This document shows positions 16,031 to 24,052 of a stretch of DNA of 64,000 nt, piece after piece; the stretch's first letter is position 1; each line of letters begins with the position of its first letter. The stretch spans positions 124,001 to 188,000 of the forward strand of contig CBDCTS010000004.1 of the NCBI GenBank assembly GCA_965222345.1, given 5' to 3'. Origin of the DNA: JADFGZ01 sp965222345. GTDB lineage: Bacteria; Acidobacteriota; Terriglobia; 2-12-FULL-54-10. A program made the translations under genes and the position numbers. The notes under the pieces were generated by a model. It worked only from the letters and a program-made list of their open reading frames with translations. It was not told where the DNA came from and did no database searches.

Positions 16031-17053
16031 CTAGTCTCCTTGCTCAACCGGGTTTTCGAGCACACCCAGTCCCTGGACTTCCACGCGGACTGTTTCGCCG
16101 GGACGCAGCCAGCGCGGCGGGGTGCGCCCGGACCCGACGCCTGAAGGCGTGCCGGTGGCAATAATGGTTCCCGGCTGTAGCGTCAAAAACTGCGTGATAT
16201 CGGCGATGATGTCGGCGACCGAAAAAACCATGTCCCCGGTGTTGGAGTGCTGCAACAGCTCGTCGTCGATGTAGGTTTTTAATTCCAGGTTTTGCGGATC
16301 GGGAATCTCGTCCTTCAGCACCAGATAGGGGCCGGCGGCGGCAAAGGTGTCTACGCTTTTTCCCAGCACCCACTGCGAAGTCCGGTTCTGGATAGCGCGG
16401 GCAGTCACGTCGTTGAAAGTCATGTAGCCGGCGACGTAGTCCAGGGCGTTTTCTTTGCTGACGTTATGCGCGGGTTTGCCGATCACAAAGGCCAGTTCCA
16501 CCTCGTAGTCCGGCTGCTTCACAATTTTCGGGATGCGAATGGGGTCGCCCGGTCCAATCGGCATGGATGTCTTGGCAAAAACCGTCAGCGCATCCGGCAT
16601 TTCCCGGCCCACCTCTTGCACATGTTCCCGGTAGTTCAAGCCAATGGCCAGGATGCGATGGGGGTTGGGCAGCGGGGTAAGCAGCTTCACCGAGCCGGCC
16701 TCATGCAAAGCGCCGGATACGTTCAACTGTCGGACTCCGCCCGGATTTGCCAGCATGGGCCGGATGTATGCCAGGCATTGACTGACAGCATCCAGAGCCG
16801 CATCCCCTCCTTGGAGTATGCCCAAAAGGTCTGCCGGCACCAGCGCGTCACCGCTTCCTGGACTCGCTGCTCCGCTGTCGGACAGATAGAAGGCATAGCC
16901 ACGGTTCAAATCAATGATGTAGTTTCCCTCCACGGCTCCTGCCCGCGCCTCATCCCCGCTGGAATAGGTCACCAGCTTGGTGGCCCAGGAAGAAGGATGC
17001 AGCAGCACCAAGGAAACCAAGAAACATGTGAGAGAAAACAACTGCTTGCCCAT
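16031..17053 (-). CDS. FAH-family hydrolase/isomerase with an export signal
   Basis: 340 aa. The C-terminal part (about 125-335) is the fumarylacetoacetate hydrolase fold: ILAIGLNYREHVQEVGREMP, FAKTSMPIGPGDPIRIP and the metal ligands in YEVELAFVIG. Later segments are GYMTFNDVTARAIQNR, GKSVDTFAAAGPYLV and GTIIATGTPSGVG. Such enzymes cut C-C bonds of aromatic breakdown products and are normally cytoplasmic. Here the protein starts with MGKQLFSLTCFLVSLVLLHP and then SSWA, a convincing signal peptide, so export is predicted. ATG 17053 lies after a purine-poor leader; no strong ribosome-binding site. Divergent from the PPOX-like/benzoate-CoA ligase pair. Confidence 0.85.
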   Translation of the reverse strand: MGKQLFSLTCFLVSLVLLHPSSWATKLVTYSSGDEARAGAVEGNYIIDLNRGYAFYLSDSGAASPGSGDALVPADLLGILQGGDAALDAVSQCLAYIRPMLANPGGVRQLNVSGALHEAGSVKLLTPLPNPHRILAIGLNYREHVQEVGREMPDALTVFAKTSMPIGPGDPIRIPKIVKQPDYEVELAFVIGKPAHNVSKENALDYVAGYMTFNDVTARAIQNRTSQWVLGKSVDTFAAAGPYLVLKDEIPDPQNLELKTYIDDELLQHSNTGDMVFSVADIIADITQFLTLQPGTIIATGTPSGVGSGRTPPRWLRPGETVRVEVQGLGVLENPVEQGD

Positions 17054-17188
17054 TTAATCACCCCTAGTTTGATTTTGTTGGCCTTCATCGAGATCATCGC
17101 TTATTGCGGGGATCATTATAGAGTATCCCAGATGCGGCGGCATGGCGTATAGTGGCCCATTCAGTTTGAGAGAGCGCGGGAGGATTTT

Positions 17189-17674
17189 ATGTCAAAACGG
17201 CTGGAGCCGGTATTGCCGGACCGTCTGTTTGATCTGCTGAACGGGGAGAACCTGCCGCCGAACCTCAACAAGGTGATTGTGCTGGTGACAGTGGACCAGA
17301 AGGGATGGCCTTACGCTGCCATCTTGAGCTACCTGGAGGTGATTGCTCCCGACCGCGCCAACATCCGCATGGCCCCCTGGAGCAACAGTACCACAACGGC
17401 CAATATCCGCAGCAACGGCAAGGTCACCTTGCTGGTGGTGGATGAGAACATGGCTTACTATGTCCAGGGAACGGGCGCGGAGTTGTCCCGCGACATGCAG
17501 GGCTTTCCAGGGATGGCCAAAATGAACGTCCGGATCGAATCCGTGCTGGAGGACAAGGCGCTGGACTATGAGGGCTCGGCGCGGATCACAACCGGCATTC
17601 GGTTTGAGAATCCGCAGATGGACGCCGCCTATATCGAACGCGGACGACGGGTGTTGGCGCGGCTTCGGCAGTAA
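17189..17674 (+). CDS. Pyridoxamine 5'-phosphate oxidase-like (FMN split-barrel) protein
   Basis: 161-aa split beta-barrel protein. Start ATG 17189 with GGGAGG seven bases upstream. NKVIVLVTVDQKGWPYAAIL and RANIRMAPWSNSTTTANI followed by GKVTLLVVDENMAYYVQGTG match the FMN-binding strands of PPOX-like proteins, which bind FMN, F420 or haem. It precedes a benzoate-CoA ligase-like gene by about 40 bases on the same strand, so it likely takes part in the same aromatic pathway, but no specific reaction can be read from sequence. Confidence 0.75.
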   Translation: MSKRLEPVLPDRLFDLLNGENLPPNLNKVIVLVTVDQKGWPYAAILSYLEVIAPDRANIRMAPWSNSTTTANIRSNGKVTLLVVDENMAYYVQGTGAELSRDMQGFPGMAKMNVRIESVLEDKALDYEGSARITTGIRFENPQMDAAYIERGRRVLARLRQ

Positions 17675-17713
17675 GGAAAAAAGTAAAGGGACAATCCGGC
17701 AACGGGGAAATTA

Positions 17714-19330
17714 ATGCTTCGGAGAAGCGGTCTAACCTGGGGTGAGAAGGACTTGCGAACGGTGAAGAGTCCGGAAGAGTTGCCGGAACAGTTCAACATG
17801 GCTGCGGCGCTCGTGGACCGTCACGTGGCCGAAGGCAGGGAGTCGCAGATGGCGCTGCTGGGGCCAGCCGGCAATTTGACCTACGGGCAGCTTCTTCGGC
17901 TCGCCAATCAGGCGGGGCACACCTTGCGCGCCCTGGGCGTGCAGCGCGAACAGCGTGTGCTGCTGTTGCTCCGCGACTCGCCGGAATTTATTGCATGCTT
18001 CTTGGGGGCCATGAAGATTGGGGCGGTCCCGGTGCCTCTGAATACCTTTGCCCATCCGTCCGACTATGAGTTTTACCTGTGCCACAGCCGAGCGCGTTTG
18101 CTGCTGGGGGAGGCCGAATTTCTGGCGCCTTTGGAGTCCCTCCTCGAACGCTTTCCTGCCTGCGCCGTGGTGAGCGTCCGAGGCCAGGGGATCGCCCGTG
18201 CGCACCTCTTTCGGGAGGCTGTCTCCTCGCAACCCGCTGAACTCGATGCCGCGCCCACCCACAAGAATGAGCCCAGCCACTGGGTCTACACCTCCGGTTC
18301 CACTGGAGAATCTAAGGCCGCCGTGCATCTGCACCGCGACAATATATTTTGCGTGCAGCCTTATGCGCGGCTCGTGCTCGGCATGACCCAACAGGACATC
18401 TGCTTTTCGGTGGCTCGGTTGTTTTTTTCCTACGGGCTGACGAACTCTTTTTTTATGCCTCTGTGGGTGGGGGGAGCTTCACTGCTTCTGCCGGACCGTC
18501 CGGAACCTGGCCCGGTGCTTGCGGCGATGGAACGATTCCGTCCCACAATTTTTTTCTCGGTTCCAACGGCCTATAACAGAATGTTGCGGGAGAACATAGA
18601 GCTCAAAAAATTGAGCAGTTTGCGTTTGTGCGTCTCCGCCGGGGAGTCATTGCCCGCTCCGATTTATCAGCAGTGGTTCCGGAAGACTGGCTTGCAGATT
18701 CTGGACGGTGTCGGGAGCACGGAGTTCGGTTACATCTTCCTCACCAACCGGCCCGGGCAGGTGAAGCCCGGCAGCAGCGGCAAAGTCCTCCCGGAACACA
18801 AAGCGCGCCTGGTGGATGCGGCGGGCAAAGATGTGGACGGCCAGGAGCTGGGCGAATTGTGGGTTTCATCACCCAGCGTCGCGTCTTTCTACTGGCGCAA
18901 CCATGCCGTCAGCAAGCGCACCTTCGCGGGAGAGTGGTTGCGTACGGGAGACCAATATTCGCGCGATGCGGACGGCTGGTACACCTATCATGGGCGAACC
19001 GATGACCTGTTCAAGTCCGGCGGCATCTGGGTCTCCCCCATTCAGGTGGAGAGCACCTTGCTGGAACATTCGGCTGTGGCGGAGGTCTCCGTGGTCCCCG
19101 AGCGCGATGCAGGGGGTCTGGAAAAACCTATCGCCTATGTGGTATTGAAACCCGGTTTGCAAGGCGGTGCTCCCATGGAGGAACAGATTAGACAGTTTGC
19201 CAAGCAACACTTGGCGCCCTACAAGTGTCCCAAATCCGTTCACTTTATTTCTGAGCTTCCCAAAACTGCCACTGGCAAGATCCAGCGTTTCAAGTTGCGC
19301 TTGCAGGCTGCTGCTGACAAGAAATCCTGA
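17714..19330 (+). CDS. Benzoate-CoA ligase family protein
   Basis: 538-aa adenylate-forming enzyme that activates an aromatic acid to its CoA thioester. Core motifs: WVYTSGSTGESKAAVHLH (A3 phosphate loop), LDGVGSTEFGYIFL (A5), ELWVSSPSVASFYW, TGDQYSRDADGWYTYHGRTD (A7/A8 hinge) and the A10 lysine in PKTATGKIQRFKLR. The SPIQVESTLLEHSAVAEVSV stretch is benzoate-CoA ligase-like. The GGGG five bases before ATG 17714 is a weak ribosome-binding site. It is coupled to the PPOX-like gene. Substrate (benzoate, hydroxybenzoate, aminobenzoate) is not decided by what I can see. Confidence 0.85.
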   Translation: MLRRSGLTWGEKDLRTVKSPEELPEQFNMAAALVDRHVAEGRESQMALLGPAGNLTYGQLLRLANQAGHTLRALGVQREQRVLLLLRDSPEFIACFLGAMKIGAVPVPLNTFAHPSDYEFYLCHSRARLLLGEAEFLAPLESLLERFPACAVVSVRGQGIARAHLFREAVSSQPAELDAAPTHKNEPSHWVYTSGSTGESKAAVHLHRDNIFCVQPYARLVLGMTQQDICFSVARLFFSYGLTNSFFMPLWVGGASLLLPDRPEPGPVLAAMERFRPTIFFSVPTAYNRMLRENIELKKLSSLRLCVSAGESLPAPIYQQWFRKTGLQILDGVGSTEFGYIFLTNRPGQVKPGSSGKVLPEHKARLVDAAGKDVDGQELGELWVSSPSVASFYWRNHAVSKRTFAGEWLRTGDQYSRDADGWYTYHGRTDDLFKSGGIWVSPIQVESTLLEHSAVAEVSVVPERDAGGLEKPIAYVVLKPGLQGGAPMEEQIRQFAKQHLAPYKCPKSVHFISELPKTATGKIQRFKLRLQAAADKKS

Positions 19331-19613
19331 CATATGCGAAACCGCACTTTTATATGAACAACTTGCAGCGTTTCGCAATGCGCTCTTCGGCACGCTCCCC
19401 GTGCGAATATTCGCTTGACACGGGTAGCAACAGGAGATACGATACCTGTGGAGTTGTAGGGTGTCGGCGTACTGCGAAAGGCAAGTGTTTGTAGCCACTG
19501 CTTCTGCTTAGGCAGATGGGTGGCTTTTTTTCTGTTCCTAACGGTCCCGCACGGCTGAGTGGTTTCCGTCGTTTCAACCCGCAACGGTTTTGTAAAAGGA
19601 GGATCAAAGTAAA

Positions 19614-19820
19614 TTGTCACGCACTACCGGAAAAGTAAAATGGTTTAACAACACCAAGGGTTATGGCTTTATTGGCCAAGACGACGGGGCGGACGTATTC
19701 GTTCACTATTCCGCCGTTCAGGGAGAAGGTTACAAAACTCTCCAAGAGGGTGACTTGGTGGAGTTCGAGGTCACTCAAGGCCAGAAGGGGCCTCAAGCGG
19801 AAAATGTAACTAAAGTATAA
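19614..19820 (+). CDS. Cold-shock (CspA-type) nucleic-acid-binding protein, TTG start
   Basis: 68-aa single OB-fold protein. RNA-binding motifs RNP1 (KGYGFIGQ) and RNP2 (DVFVHYSAV) are intact, and GKVKWFNNTKGYGFI is the classical opening. Translation begins at TTG 19614, since no ATG exists in frame and AAAGGAGG ends about 11 bases upstream. A leader of some 280 bases without another gene precedes it, in keeping with cold-shock genes whose long 5' UTR controls expression. A strong terminator follows. Confidence 0.92.
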   Translation: MSRTTGKVKWFNNTKGYGFIGQDDGADVFVHYSAVQGEGYKTLQEGDLVEFEVTQGQKGPQAENVTKV

Positions 19821-19855
19821 CCTGCGATCAACAGACAGCCGGCTTTTCCCGGCAC

Positions 19856-19909
19856 CCCAGCGCTTTCGAGATTTAACACCAATCACGAAAAAGAAGCGCT
19901 GGGTTTTTT
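19856..19909 (+). terminator. Intrinsic terminator of the cold-shock gene
   Basis: Perfect 10-bp stem CCCAGCGCTT (19856-19865) and AAGCGCTGGG (19894-19903) with a 28-base loop, followed by TTTTTT. It lies 35 bases after the stop and overlaps the 3' end of the convergent Sua5/YrdC gene by two bases. Confidence 0.88.
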
Positions 19910-20570
19910 ATTTTAGGCGCTCCTTGCCCTTGGAGATAGAAGCGAAACAAGCTGCGATCTTATCGCCGGAAACAGCTCCCTCCCGGAGAATCTTCCAAGA
20001 GTTTGGCCGAAGATCGAGAACCGTAGAAGGCTTTGCCGCTCGTTGCGCACCCCCGTCAACGATCAGGGGCAGATGGCGGCCTATGCTGTCGCTGACTTGC
20101 TGAGCGGTGGCGCATTCCTTCTCGCCCGTCACGTTGGCGCTGGTCGCTGTAAGCGGGCAGCCGGCGGCTGCGATCAGCGCGACGGGAATGGGAGCGGATG
20201 GCAGCCGCAGACCAATCCTCCCTGTACGGGCCGTTACCGGAGAAGGCACCTTGCGAGAAGCCTCCACGACGATGGTCAAGGGGCCCGGCCAGAAACGTTC
20301 GGCCAGCCTGTAAAATTCGAAAGGCAGACCCGCCGATAATTCAGCAGCCATTTCCAGGGAATTCACGAGCAAAAGCAGTGGCTGGTTTGGGGGGCGCTTC
20401 TTGATGGAGAAAATTTTCTCGACCGCCGAGCAATCAAATGGATTGGCGGCCAGCCCGTAGAAAGTGTCGGTGGGGATGGCAATCACCTCGCCCCGGCGCA
20501 CCCATTCGGCGGCGCGGGCGATTCGAGAACGCTCCGGCGAGTGGTTGTGGATATGTAGTATTTCCCCCAC
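19908..20570 (-). CDS. Threonylcarbamoyl-AMP synthase (Sua5/YrdC/YwlC family)
   Basis: 220 aa. Makes the threonylcarbamoyl-adenylate used for tRNA t6A. The YrdC core is visible: GEVIAIPTDTFYGLAANPFD, then the KKRPPNQPLLLLV basic segment, PGPLTIVVEAS, IGLRLPSAPIPVALI and PLTATSANVTGEKECATAQQ. GTG start at 20570. The length is a single YrdC domain with a short tail, TsaC-like rather than the longer Sua5 form. Confidence 0.92.
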   Translation of the reverse strand: MGEILHIHNHSPERSRIARAAEWVRRGEVIAIPTDTFYGLAANPFDCSAVEKIFSIKKRPPNQPLLLLVNSLEMAAELSAGLPFEFYRLAERFWPGPLTIVVEASRKVPSPVTARTGRIGLRLPSAPIPVALIAAAGCPLTATSANVTGEKECATAQQVSDSIGRHLPLIVDGGAQRAAKPSTVLDLRPNSWKILREGAVSGDKIAACFASISKGKERLK

Positions 20571-20700
20571 ACTCTTCTCTCTATAGCATCTTCGCAGTCG
20601 GTGTAGCCAAGGGATTTGCTGCCAAACCTTTTATGATGTCATTCCGGCCAACCGGCCAGAATCCCCTGGAGTGTCAGAGCCTTTCTCCTTGCGGGCCATT

Positions 20701-23700
20701 CTATTCAACTTGCATAGTCACGGTATTGCTGGCCACGCCGTTGACAACCACCACAACGTCCACCGTTCCGGCAATTCCCTCCGGAACTCGGGCATTTACC
20801 CAGTAAAGGCCCACCCAACCGGGAGCCAGTCCCGCAAAGTCGAGTTCCGCCGTCACTTCGTTCATCGTTACTTCGACCGAAGCGGTTGCACGGGAACGTA
20901 TGGACAGAGGAGCAGGCTGGCCGCTGGGGATGCTGGGATCCACTGCGCCTAGTCCGGTTGCATAAATCTGCACCAGATCTCCTGTCGTCGCGGGCAGGGA
21001 AGCGCTCACCGGAAGCTGGCTGATGGCGTGGGTAATCACGCCGGGTCCTGTGCCGCTCGAATCCCAGGCGAATAATCCCGGACGAGCACTTGCGAGAAGA
21101 AAGGAAACAGGAGACGAAGAAGACACCCCGTTGTTGACAATCACGGAAGCACGCTCGCCGCTCAACTCGAATGGGATTTGGGCGCTGATTTGTGCTGGGG
21201 AAACGAAGAAGAGCGGGGCTTGCATCCCGCCGATCTCTACCGTTGTGTTTGCCAGGCTGGTTGGGAGGGGGAAAGCTTCAGCCACAGCGGTGAAGGCAGA
21301 CAGATTTGTCCCCAATATAGAAATGATGGAGCCGGGGGACAGAAAATCTAACACTGGAGCGAAACTGGCCCCGTTGACAATTCCAGCCTGCGGGACGAAG
21401 GCGCTGTCCAGGGCGAATACTTCAAATTGTGCAGTCAGCGAGGTTGCTTGCACGGCGGCAGTGACGGTGATCGGGCCTGTTTCGGCGCCCAATGTAACCG
21501 TGGCAGATGCGTTCCCCTCGGCATTGGTGACCGTTACGGCTCCCATGAGCAACGCGTCTCCTTGCTCCACCGTAAATTCGACTGGGACACCGGCAAAGGG
21601 AATTTGATTGGAATCGCGCACCGTCACTTGCAGGGGCTTGCTCAAAGGACTCCCCGGGCTGCCGATCTGACCGCCACCCGCTGTGGCGGAAAGAGTAAGG
21701 TTAAAACCCGTGGGTCCTGGAAGAACTTCGACGACCGTTGTGCTGGTTTCAAATCCCGCAGCAGAGGCGCTCACAACAGCTCTGCCAGGATTGATCGCTG
21801 TGATCGGGAAGGAAGAAAACGTTTCCCCGCTGGCTATGACCACGCTGGCAGGAAAGCTTGCCGCCGCCGGGTTGGAGTTTGTCAGGCTCACGACGAGTTC
21901 CGATGTGGCCGGCGACAGCAGCTCGAGTTTTCCCGGCACCTGGTTTCCGGGAAACAGGCCCACCGGACTGGGGGTCAACTGCAAGCCGTGAACCAGCGTG
22001 GTGTTGGCGTTCCCCCGAAACGAAGTGGCTCTGGCGAAAAATGGCTCCCACTCCCGGCGGATCTTATCCAACTGGTCAACCCGTTCCGAACTGGGGGAAC
22101 TGCCTTGGGACACTACCAGGAGAAAAGCAAAATTAAAGCTTTTCGGGGAGGTGACGACATTGGGCACGCGAGGCCCGTTGGAATCGATGATCTGCTGAAC
22201 CAGGACGTCGGTCCGTCTGCCGGGAAAGGTTACGTCCTTTTCTGGAGGGCGTCCGGGGTTGATGACGAAGCCTGGCTCTTTTACCAGAAACGTGGGCTCC
22301 ACTTCTTGAGGGGATCGGAGACCCATCAGGTATTGGTCAATCTCGCTGTACTGCTCCACCACGCCCGTTGTGGTGAACGTCCCGTCGCCGTTATCGCGTA
22401 TCCGGTTCCCCTCCATCACCGAGGCATCGGAGTTGAAAAGAAAACTCCACTGAGCGAGGTCGCGCCCCAGCAGCGCTGTGCTGTCGGAACTGCCTTCCGG
22501 GTCGTCGAAGGTGACAAAGGTCAGAAAGCGGTGACCGGCTTCATGTCCCAGAACGCTGAGCGTGGAATCGACATCACGAAAAATTACAGTGAATGGATCA
22601 GGAGGATACCTCAGGAGACTTCCCATATTCACCAAGCTCTGCAAGCGCGAGCTGCCGAAATCACTCGAAAAATCAAAGACGGGCGGCACGGAGACTTCCC
22701 CGATGCCGGTAACTTGATTCGCAATGTTCAGTTCATAGGCGAATGCTTCATCCAGGTCAACATCAAAATCGGTAAACACGATCAGGAAGTCATAAACGTC
22801 CTCGTGTGTCTGATAGAAACGTTTGGCAATGGCGATCAAATCGATCTCGGTTGAACCTGTAAAGACCTCTGCCACGGGCCCCTTAAAACTCGCAGCAGTG
22901 CTGGTTTCGTTCAGATCGGGAAGGTTCGGCATAGCAGAGAAACCGCCGGGCGAGACTTCCACAACGGCCTCCTTGCCGTAGGTGCCGCTGTATATAAACT
23001 GAATCTGGCCGTCCGGTGTGAGGATTACTTGAAATGTTTCCCTCGGTCCCAGCCCGGATTCCGAATAGTCAGGGACCGCAATCCAGGTAACGACAAAGCG
23101 GCTGTCTGATGGCAGGTAGGTCAGCTGGCCTGCGGCAGAAGGGTTCAGGTCTGAAAAAAACGGGGCGATCCGCGGCGGCCCCGACAGAAACCGAGCCAGG
23201 CTTCTCTCGGTGATGGCTGTGTCTGCTTCCAAAAAGGTGAGGCTTCCGTCGGAGTTGATGAAAACTTCCGTGTAAAGCTCTCCGAAGTAAGGGAACGAAA
23301 AACCGAGAGCCACCCGCCGGGTGCCGTCGTCTCCTATATTGGCTGGATTGCTGGCGGGCGGGGGATTCAGGAGAGAACCATTGAGGGCGGCATCCGAATC
23401 GAAGGCGCCGGGTCCGGCCGATATTGTGAAACCTTCCGTTCCCGGCACGAATGTCAGGCTCTGTTGATCCAGGTCGAACGGATTGGCTTGCATCACCAGG
23501 GTTCCATCGTCCGGCAAAACGGCAATGTCGCCCTCGTCCACCTCTGCGGTTGGTCCGGTGGGGGAATAAGCCTGGGTCTGGAAGCCACGGCGCGCCCGCT
23601 GGCTAGAGTACTGACGGTGCAATGCAAGTTCTGTAAAAACGCGCCCCGAGTAGGTGCGGCAGATCATATCCCCGCTGGGGGAGGCGGCGGCCCCGTCCGG

Positions 23701-23829
23701 AACCAAACAAATGGACAGAACGAATAAAAGGGAAAAAGTCTGCAAGTAACGGAAAGTGTGCCCTTTAGAGAAACCCAATGAAAAAACCCCTACAGAAAAG
23801 CTGAATGATGTAACCCCGAAGCCGTCCAA
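20701..23829 (-). CDS. Giant secreted protein: HEAGH metallopeptidase-like region, Ig-like domains, TIGR03437 C terminus
   Basis: Up to 1042 aa. No ATG opens the frame; TTG 23829 is the furthest start. A hydrophobic export segment (YLQTFSLLFVLSICLV) lies near residue 35. A nidogen-like sheet follows (VALGFSFPYFGELYTEVFIN). A zinc-site-like HEAGH is at about residue 435 (SVLGHEAGHRFLTFVTF). Next come bacterial Ig-like repeats (GSPLSKPLQVTVRDSNQIPF). The C terminus is the acidobacterial TIGR03437 domain (NGASFAPVLDFLSPGSIISI, APLFFVSPAQISAQIPFEL, LAPGWVGLYWVNARVP). The HExxH alone does not prove protease activity. A cell-surface or secreted role is likely. Divergent from the propeller-type protein at 24 kb, which carries the same C-terminal domain. 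Confidence 0.8.
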   Translation of the reverse strand: MDGFGVTSFSFSVGVFSLGFSKGHTFRYLQTFSLLFVLSICLVPDGAAASPSGDMICRTYSGRVFTELALHRQYSSQRARRGFQTQAYSPTGPTAEVDEGDIAVLPDDGTLVMQANPFDLDQQSLTFVPGTEGFTISAGPGAFDSDAALNGSLLNPPPASNPANIGDDGTRRVALGFSFPYFGELYTEVFINSDGSLTFLEADTAITERSLARFLSGPPRIAPFFSDLNPSAAGQLTYLPSDSRFVVTWIAVPDYSESGLGPRETFQVILTPDGQIQFIYSGTYGKEAVVEVSPGGFSAMPNLPDLNETSTAASFKGPVAEVFTGSTEIDLIAIAKRFYQTHEDVYDFLIVFTDFDVDLDEAFAYELNIANQVTGIGEVSVPPVFDFSSDFGSSRLQSLVNMGSLLRYPPDPFTVIFRDVDSTLSVLGHEAGHRFLTFVTFDDPEGSSDSTALLGRDLAQWSFLFNSDASVMEGNRIRDNGDGTFTTTGVVEQYSEIDQYLMGLRSPQEVEPTFLVKEPGFVINPGRPPEKDVTFPGRRTDVLVQQIIDSNGPRVPNVVTSPKSFNFAFLLVVSQGSSPSSERVDQLDKIRREWEPFFARATSFRGNANTTLVHGLQLTPSPVGLFPGNQVPGKLELLSPATSELVVSLTNSNPAAASFPASVVIASGETFSSFPITAINPGRAVVSASAAGFETSTTVVEVLPGPTGFNLTLSATAGGGQIGSPGSPLSKPLQVTVRDSNQIPFAGVPVEFTVEQGDALLMGAVTVTNAEGNASATVTLGAETGPITVTAAVQATSLTAQFEVFALDSAFVPQAGIVNGASFAPVLDFLSPGSIISILGTNLSAFTAVAEAFPLPTSLANTTVEIGGMQAPLFFVSPAQISAQIPFELSGERASVIVNNGVSSSSPVSFLLASARPGLFAWDSSGTGPGVITHAISQLPVSASLPATTGDLVQIYATGLGAVDPSIPSGQPAPLSIRSRATASVEVTMNEVTAELDFAGLAPGWVGLYWVNARVPEGIAGTVDVVVVVNGVASNTVTMQVE

Positions 23830-24052
23830 TCTCCCATTTTATCATGAGGCCGGTTTGGGCCTTGCAGTCGGTCTGTGCTGATCCGCTTACTGCCTTCTCC
23901 TTTGCGCAAGTCGGCTTTCAAGTTGCGTGCCGCCCCGACCCTCGGCTAATATATATATTTAATAGCCATTCGGTCAGTGCCATTGGCGAATTCCAAACCC
24001 TGTATTTTGAAGCTATGCCGGGATGGAAAAAGTTGGAGTGAGATATCTTTTT

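Noticed and set aside
21427..22854. Long plus-strand open frame (475 codons) opposite the giant secreted protein
   Set aside because: It is the antisense of a well-supported coding frame, has no family motifs or ribosome-binding site, and reflects high-GC codon structure.
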